NCBI GenBank assembly: GCA_033439765.1
Contig: JAULSN010000006.1
Location: forward strand, 3,162,001-3,226,000
From: Lasiosphaeria ovina
Taxonomy: Eukaryota > Ascomycota > Sordariomycetes > Sordariales > Lasiosphaeriaceae
Length of the DNA stretch: 64,000 nucleotides
Direction: 5' to 3'
Part shown: one piece after another, positions 57,658-64,000 of the stretch
Position numbering within the stretch: position 1 is the first letter of the stretch
Layout: every line of letters begins with the position of its first letter
Made by a program: the position numbers and the translations under genes
The notes under the pieces: model-generated
Seen by the model: only the letters and a program-made list of their open reading frames with translations
The model's database searches: none
What the model was told of the DNA's origin: nothing

Positions 57658-60600
57658 TGGTTCCTGGGGGTATGGGGCGCCAGGTCCATGACTCGAGAAA
57701 GCATCGAGTGGATAAACGGTGCTCAACAAACCTTGTCAGTTTGTCACTGACTTTTCCACAGCTATAGCGGCGTAGAAGGTTTGGGAGGGAGGGAAAGTAC
57801 AACTAGGTTGAACCAAACTGGAAGTTAAAGCAAGAGACGAGCACGGAGGGGTCGTTAACTTGGAAGAACTGATATTACTACTGGAGTCTCAAGGCTGAGT
57901 ATCATGCCTTCTAACGATTGCATCATCTGTTCGTAATCTGTCCCAACCCAGCAAGTTTGGATCACGTCGTGGGGTTGATGAGATACAGAGGACTTCGAGT
58001 TCACCTCTGGTAACCCAACTGACAAGCTCCAAACTAAGATTTTCTTCCCAACTCCCCTGAATGTGCTTTGCTCGTTGGACATTTGGGTTTAGGTATTTTG
58101 AGCTTTGTATCATGCAGAGTCAAGCTTCTTTTTCGTTTGCCTTTGATTCAAGGCCTGATTAATCTTTTTCCAGGAAAATCCGGCATGATTGAATTCTGTG
58201 GTGTCCGACGCTGACGAGGATTCGTTCAGTAAACTTCGACATCACTTGGAAGCAACGCAGATTTTCTGCCATAATTAGTCTCATGAACATGTCCTTCCGT
58301 ATGAATACACATCAGTCTAGGCTTCTCATCAGTTTGCCTGTCCATCCGTTGTGTTCCCAACTCGGATTGAGACACTACGTCACGCCTCTGATGGCATGTC
58401 CAAACCTCACCATGTAAATTAGCATCTGTGCTGGTCTCACGTGGCGAACCGCGAACGTCTGATAAACTTCTACGTCACTTTTTACACCGAGGTCTCACAA
58501 GTGACGTTTGTTCGAGACAAATACTCGGCCTCTGGTCACTAGCAAATATTCGCAGAGCGGCCCCATAACTTGTAACGAAGGTAATTGCCATCCCACTACA
58601 ACGTAGTGAAGAACCGGCTCATCAGGCACTGCAAGTCGCCAGTTGTAGACCGAGATAATAGCCAACAAGGGGTGCTAGCCAGTCGCGCAACCGGAGGATC
58701 TCCTATTGATCGTCGAACTCCTCATCTGTTTTCTCCCCGGTTTGCATCATCGCAATGTCACTGAGGGTGGCGGGCTCTGCGGTTGGACGGAGAGATCGGC
58801 GGTGGGCGATCAACATCGCTGCATGAGAGGCAACCTCCTTGCCTGCGAGCGGCGCCGGTTCTCGGACCAGCACCCTTCGAACCTGTGAAATGATTTAATG
58901 GGTTGGCGATCTTCGGATCTCGTCGCCCGGCCCGGTTGCCATCTCGATTCCTGTCGATTTTGTTCATGCATGGGGGCGAGAGTTGATGGGCAGCGTTAAA
59001 ACAAATGACGCAGTTGATGTTATTCTAGGTTTCATACGCGGCTGTGCAACGCCATGAGACTCTACCGTCAGCGCACATGATATTGACAGCTGTCAGGCCT
59101 ATCGACGTGCATCAAGCATCTTGGCTGTTGCCACTCAGGAACCACGTCTACTTGGAGACATTTGTTTGTCCCAGATTCGCCTGATGTCACTGGTGTAAGA
59201 GGCCCAATTGGGAACGACAGTAGTGGGCGAGAACGAGAATCTTTTGAATTTATCAGCACGGGAACTTAGGGGTACCGTTCACATCGAAAACGACTAAGAG
59301 TGAAAACTAGCTCCCCCCCTCCCAACCAACAACGACAACAACGCAGATACAGCGAAAGAACCGAAAGTTCCACAACGAGATACCATGTGGATGTATGAAG
59401 GATGGTCATGCCTGCTAAAGACTGAAATCAGGTATTTTCGGTAAGCAGACAACCTGCAGCGCCGGCGGTCTTGGAGGTTAGCGGATGCACTGCAGTGCAG
59501 ATATTTACTCGCAATTTCTAGCAGGTTTTGAGGCGAGGAACAGGTTGCAGCAGTATGTAGGGTGCCAATAATGAGGTCTGCAGTATTTACCATTCAACCC
59601 GTCCTTGCGATTCTCCGACCCGGCGAGACCTTAAATGTGAAGCTTCTTTGAGTCTAATGTCGGAGCCACTCCGATGCCAGAATAGTGCGACCAATGACGT
59701 TGGGTTTCCAACCAACATGCCTGCAAACAAAAGTGGACATGCGGGAGCCGTACCACATGCATGGCTGTCGGGATACATTTTTGCGGTAGGTGCGGCTGGT
59801 TGGTGGTGTGATGATCGACCACCCCCCTCTTTGACAAACGGCCTAGCCCCCTTTCCTACAGTTTCTATATCGCCTAGACTTGCCACAACACCATGTTACT
59901 TACAATAGTCAGGTAGTTCTTGAGCTATCACTTTTCATGACATGTTCGTGGCTGGTCGATTGGCGAGAAGGATCAAGAAACGACAGTGGAGTAAACAGAC
60001 GTCGAAGTCACTAGCAAAGCCGTAGAGTAAGAGTAGCAGTTTGCTGGAGCGCCCCTCTCTTGACGTAAAACTAAACTTCAAGGTCGAGAATGGGCCTGGA
60101 CAACTATCGTCTCTTGGCTCTGTATTGTCAACCAGTGCTAGCTTAGGGTACCAGAGAAAGAGTCTTTTCAGGTGTTAACTCTTGTATGTCGCTCAACCGG
60201 CTGACTGAATCCCGAAACTTGCAAACTCTGATTCAATGCCCGTCTGTTGTTAGTCTGTTTGTTCCGACCTGTGTTTGAACGGGCTTTGGAGCTCGGGTCC
60301 GCCGCAACCACCCGAGTTGATAGGATGGACTTCAACGAGTGAGTACTCCGAGATTCAGAGGAGCCTGATGCTCGCATACGTAGTACGCACTGTCGTCTGG
60401 AGCGGGTATGGCGGCTAGATGAGTTGCCATCCGCACCGTTGATGGACTGAATACGGAGAAAATAGAACCCAGCAAATGTCTCGGGAATGGGACACCCTCA
60501 TCAAACCGATTCGATGTGTGACAAAATCAGAACCGCGAGGTCCGCGAGGTGAAAAGGTCTAGACGCCGCCTCGGGTGGTAGCCACAGGAGGACGAACACT

Positions 60601-63600
60601 TTCAGTCCCATGGTATTAAGGTGAGGTGGGTAGAGGTTCCACGCAGGCCCGGGTCCTGAAACCATCAAGGGCACAGATAAAGGTGGCCCCGGCCATTGGA
60701 CAAGAGCGAGAAAGGGCGGGTCGCACCATGCAGGCAGAACATTAACAGGCCACCGGTGTAAAGACTGGCCAAGGCCGAGGGCTGGTAGGTATGATATACC
60801 TAGGAGGATTGTTACCCGCTAGGACGGTCGATCACGATGACCCTAGGGGTCTGGGGAACCCTGAAAGACCCCAAGGACCCTGAATATGGACGCTCAAGCG
60901 CATCACTCCATTATGAAGATGCCCCTATCCGATATGGAGTAGTGGGCGCTTCGGGGAGTATACCCAAACCGCATTGTCTGGGGGACAAGTTGCCCGAGAG
61001 GTGAATGTCGAGCGACTCGGTGCGAGGTATTGTAATGCGGTACACAACTAGAAGAAACAATCCATCCCGGATCCCCATGCTGGAAATGGTGGTGAAGGTG
61101 AGTGAGTTTGGCCCTCCCTAATTACACCGGCTGCGGAGGGCAGTACAGTAAACAGGAAGCGTAACAGTTGATCATACCCTGGGCAGCGACCGGTGAAAGC
61201 ACCCGCAGATAGGCTGCGGCAAAGCACACCAGGGGCGGCAAGGGTGGGTCGTGCCGACGGCGACAGCTGCGACTTGTCAATCCTAGGGGGGCAATATAAA
61301 TACTCAATGGGACCCGCACTCCCTTCGTTCGGATACTCCAAGTACAGCGAGAACAGGGAAGGCAATCCACGCACACAGCATGGGAATGGCGAGGCTCGCG
61401 CGCTCCATTGGCCCAGGGCCCTCACGACCGACCCGGGCGGGTTGCGAGCTGCAAGCTGCGAGTCTTTTGCAGCGCTAACCGCTGCATGGCCTAGGTCTGG
61501 CGTTGCGTTGCGTCGTGTCTCAATCTCTGCGCAATGCTGTACGTCTTGTCTCGAGGCAAGCAATCATCCAGGAAGAGCCCGCATTGGCTTGCCGGCTGCA
61601 TTATCAGCTGCAGGCAGGAAGATGCACTCCCTTTGAACCTGCCCCTTCCAATTCGCATGTGAAAGGACCAACAGACCTGACTCAGAGGAGAGCATTGTCA
61701 ATTAATTACCCCTCCACCCGCTGTCGTGGAGGGTGCGCCTCACAGCCCGTGTGTCGCACTGCTGAGCATTCAGAAATGGAACCGGGAACAAAACCGTTGG
61801 CAGAGCATCGATCCGAGTCTAGACCCGTCAAGCTGGGCAATTAAGGCGTGCGATTGGGCCTTTGCCCTTACCCGACTCCATGCCGGTGGTGAGGTGGTGA
61901 GGTGGAAGGATGGAATCGGCTATTTCTGGCAGCCCCCCCTCCAACCGTCCTTGGCTATGACACCGGCTGCGTTGAGGGCTTTTGGATTGCGCCCGGGCTT
62001 TCTCCACCGGGCGGGCCATCAGCGCCCCATAATCGGCGGCGGCGACGGAAGCCTGCGACATGTTGCCGGCCTCCCTCGAGTTTGGTGGCCTAGAGCCCAC
62101 TAATGCCCAAGGTAGCCACTTCCAGGCCACAACAACGCTCTAAAGTCTTGGGCCTGAGACGTTGGCTATCCAAAGTGCAGCAAACCCCACTGGAAGACAT
62201 TTTCCGGGCCACACCGCTTCTAGAAGCTCCACCGTAGTGCGCCCGTATTAGTTCAATCCATATTGCACAGCAGACAAAGCGTAGTAGCATTACCCCTCTA
62301 GCTTGAGCCTAGCCCCTAATAAGCGCTCTTGGTTACGGCTAGATAGTGGTTGCGCAAGATCTCTGGGCATTTCCAAGAGTCGTCGGCGTTTGATCATGGT
62401 GGGAATTGCATTGGTCGCCGCCATATCAGACCACCCGAATGCAAGTCAAGAGCGTCAACATTCAGTCCACGCTCCACATTGACATTGGGGCTCCGGGCGC
62501 AGTGTAACGCTCCTGTTGCTGGGCAGTGTGGCTGGCAGCGGTGGGAGAGAGGAAGTCGTCTTGGTCGTCTTCAAATGTGTTGACACAATCGCCACCCCAA
62601 AGTAGCTTGGCCTTCCTAAAAGGCCGACCTGCAGGTCTGTCAAAAAAAAACTGCATGCATCCAAACCATTGTGGCGTTTGCCTTTGACATTTTCGTTTTC
62701 CTACAGCAAGACAGCCCCCCCCTTGGTTGACAGTAGACACAGTCGCTAAATATCGAGGCCTGCACTGTGCATCCGAAGCAGGACAAACAGAGACGTAGGA
62801 ATCAGTCGGCATCTCGTGTCTGCACGTTTTGGTTGTGGTATGGTATCGGGTCTGGTTGCCAGGCGGATGCCGGACTCGGTTTGGCCCCCTTGGCGAGGGG
62901 CGCCGAGAATAACCCATAACGAGCGTAACCCTCGATTATACGTCTCCTTCACCCCAAGGCAGCGACCTTCGTCTGCTGCTCGAAATTGTTCTGTCCGAGT
63001 CTGTGTTCGGTGATGTAATCCACTCCCGAAGTTGTCAGGGAAAACTGTAACGAGGCGGTTGAGGAGAGCGCCACCTTAGCATCCTGGAGCAGCCAGCCGA
63101 TGGCTGGGGTAACCATTCTTTGCGATTCGATGCCTAACCGCAACAAGATCTCCCTACATGTTCGCGCAGTGGCTTGAGCAACAATTCACGCTCCAGCACA
63201 CACTGCCGAGGAATCAGGGTGCCACGGTCGCCGGTAACGGTAACTGCATCAGCGAGCAGTTGTGTTACGTGCCTCAACAGCCGCCACTTTGCGGGGCATG
63301 TTGCTGGCCAGATGAACAGAACCCGAATAGCTCATGGTCCAAGTCCATGGCATGTAACAATCGGAGTTGAGAATGATGGCGAGATGCAAACTACCGCACC
63401 TGCAGCCCGAGCACCCAGGCGGCGTGATTAGGTAGGGCATCGCCGGATTTTGTCTCGGTCCCCTATGGCATTAGCGCTACCGCAACGGAAGCACTCGCCC
63501 CAGCGGGACGGAAGAAATAGTACGGATGGAGTCGGGATCCGACAGCTGCGGATAAATCCTTCACCACGGTTGGGTAACAACGAACCAGACGGGCTGCCTG

Positions 63601-64000
63601 CGGATATCTGAGATGTGACAGACACGAGTCCCACCAAGGAATCCGGGGTGCATGAGCTGGGGACCGCTCAGACCTGGGAGAGAACGGGTTCTGAGGAAGA
63701 GTGAAACGATGGGAAATACTCTCCGCAGTGCTTCCTTGTGATGACTCGATGTTCATGGATTACCAGAGACAACGCTCTCTGGAACATGTGATACTCGGAT
63801 CGACACATCGTAAAAGGTACAGCAAGACAGCTCGTCTTTGCTCAGGCTTGCTATTGGGCTCTGCTCTTGAGACGAGCTGGCACGAACGAAGGCGGAAGGG
63901 TATGTGGTGTCTCGCCAAGAGCATTTCTTGAGCGAAAGGCCAAGAACCTCTGTTTCTCTGCACTTGCTCGAGCTCTCTAGCGGCGGGCTGAAGAGTGGTT

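Larger units (their letters stand above)
56785..64000. other. 7.2-kb region with no convincing gene
   Basis: Open frames of 60-171 codons are scattered evenly over all six frames and none shows a domain, signal peptide, membrane pattern or splice-supported extension. Base composition stays near 50% GC, so it does not look like strongly RIP-mutated DNA. The features seen are a 23-base C run, an inverted relic of a tRNA-Lys 3' half, and a 9-bp inverted repeat ACGTCACTT/AAGTGACGT at 58472-58480 and 58499-58507. No 5S rRNA, LTR pair or transposase could be recognised by eye. Confidence 0.55.

Noticed and set aside
61048..61563. 171-codon open frame on the minus strand in the gene-poor end
   Set aside because: No domain, start context or splice evidence, and an equally long frame lies on the opposite strand.
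1..64000. A Starship-type giant mobile element carrying the metal and HET genes
   Set aside because: No DUF3435 tyrosine-recombinase captain gene, no terminal signature and no other cargo hallmark was found in the window.
1..64000. CRISPR arrays or prokaryotic-style operons
   Set aside because: The window is eukaryotic. The tandem repeats seen (132-bp, 15-bp, microsatellites) are coding or simple repeats without spacers.

Overview
The window is nuclear DNA of a filamentous ascomycete (Pezizomycotina, most likely Sordariomycetes; this placement is inference). The signs are many short GT-AG introns (about 50-240 bp, often with a GCTAAC- or CTGAC-like branch site), roughly balanced base composition, two HET-domain loci, an out-of-frame segment resembling the N-terminus of fungal NLR-type proteins, a fungal CorA-like protein, and two nuclear tRNA genes, one with the usual intron after position 37. 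Exon joins were worked out by hand from splice sites and phase, so exon ends are predictions.

Left part (1-22.5 kb): a small cysteine-rich secreted protein (minus); about 4.5 kb without convincing genes that holds a 0.29-kb MITE-like element; an AAAP amino-acid permease (plus); a CorA-like two-TM protein (minus, six exons); a TPR plus Hsp70-like protein whose ATPase motifs look lost (plus), convergent with an FHA-like/kinase-like protein whose catalytic residues are lost (minus); the tRNA pseudouridine synthase PUS1 (plus); a PF13350-type tyrosine phosphatase (minus); and a repeat-rich protein of unknown role with 132-bp in-frame repeats (plus).

Middle part (23-43 kb): the most unusual locus is an uninterrupted 1184-residue gene (minus) that joins a SAM-methyltransferase-like domain, a berberine-bridge-type FAD oxidase, a phosphomevalonate-kinase-like P-loop domain and an adenine-phosphoribosyltransferase domain. 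It is divergent from a GTP cyclohydrolase I gene (plus) across a 0.65-kb shared promoter carrying repeated motifs. Next come a multi-TM HET protein whose frame is broken by one base in a C tract, a WW-domain protein with pentapeptide repeats, an FAD monooxygenase, a small membrane protein flanked by 64-bp direct repeats, a second HET gene with two in-frame stops, and a Mediator MED22-like gene.

Right part (43-64 kb): a metal-transport pair, an NRAMP transporter (minus) divergent from a CrpA-like Cu(I) P-type ATPase with a metallothionein-like N-terminus (plus); a decayed CE15 glucuronoyl-esterase relic; a fungal multi-TM protein (minus); tRNA-Pro(TGG) with an intron; another multi-TM protein (plus); tRNA-Lys(CTT); and about 7.2 kb with no convincing gene, holding only a relic of a tRNA-Lys 3' half and a 23-C run. 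Several genes show one-base frame breaks. These could be true decay or residual indel errors in the assembly, and this cannot be settled from the sequence alone.
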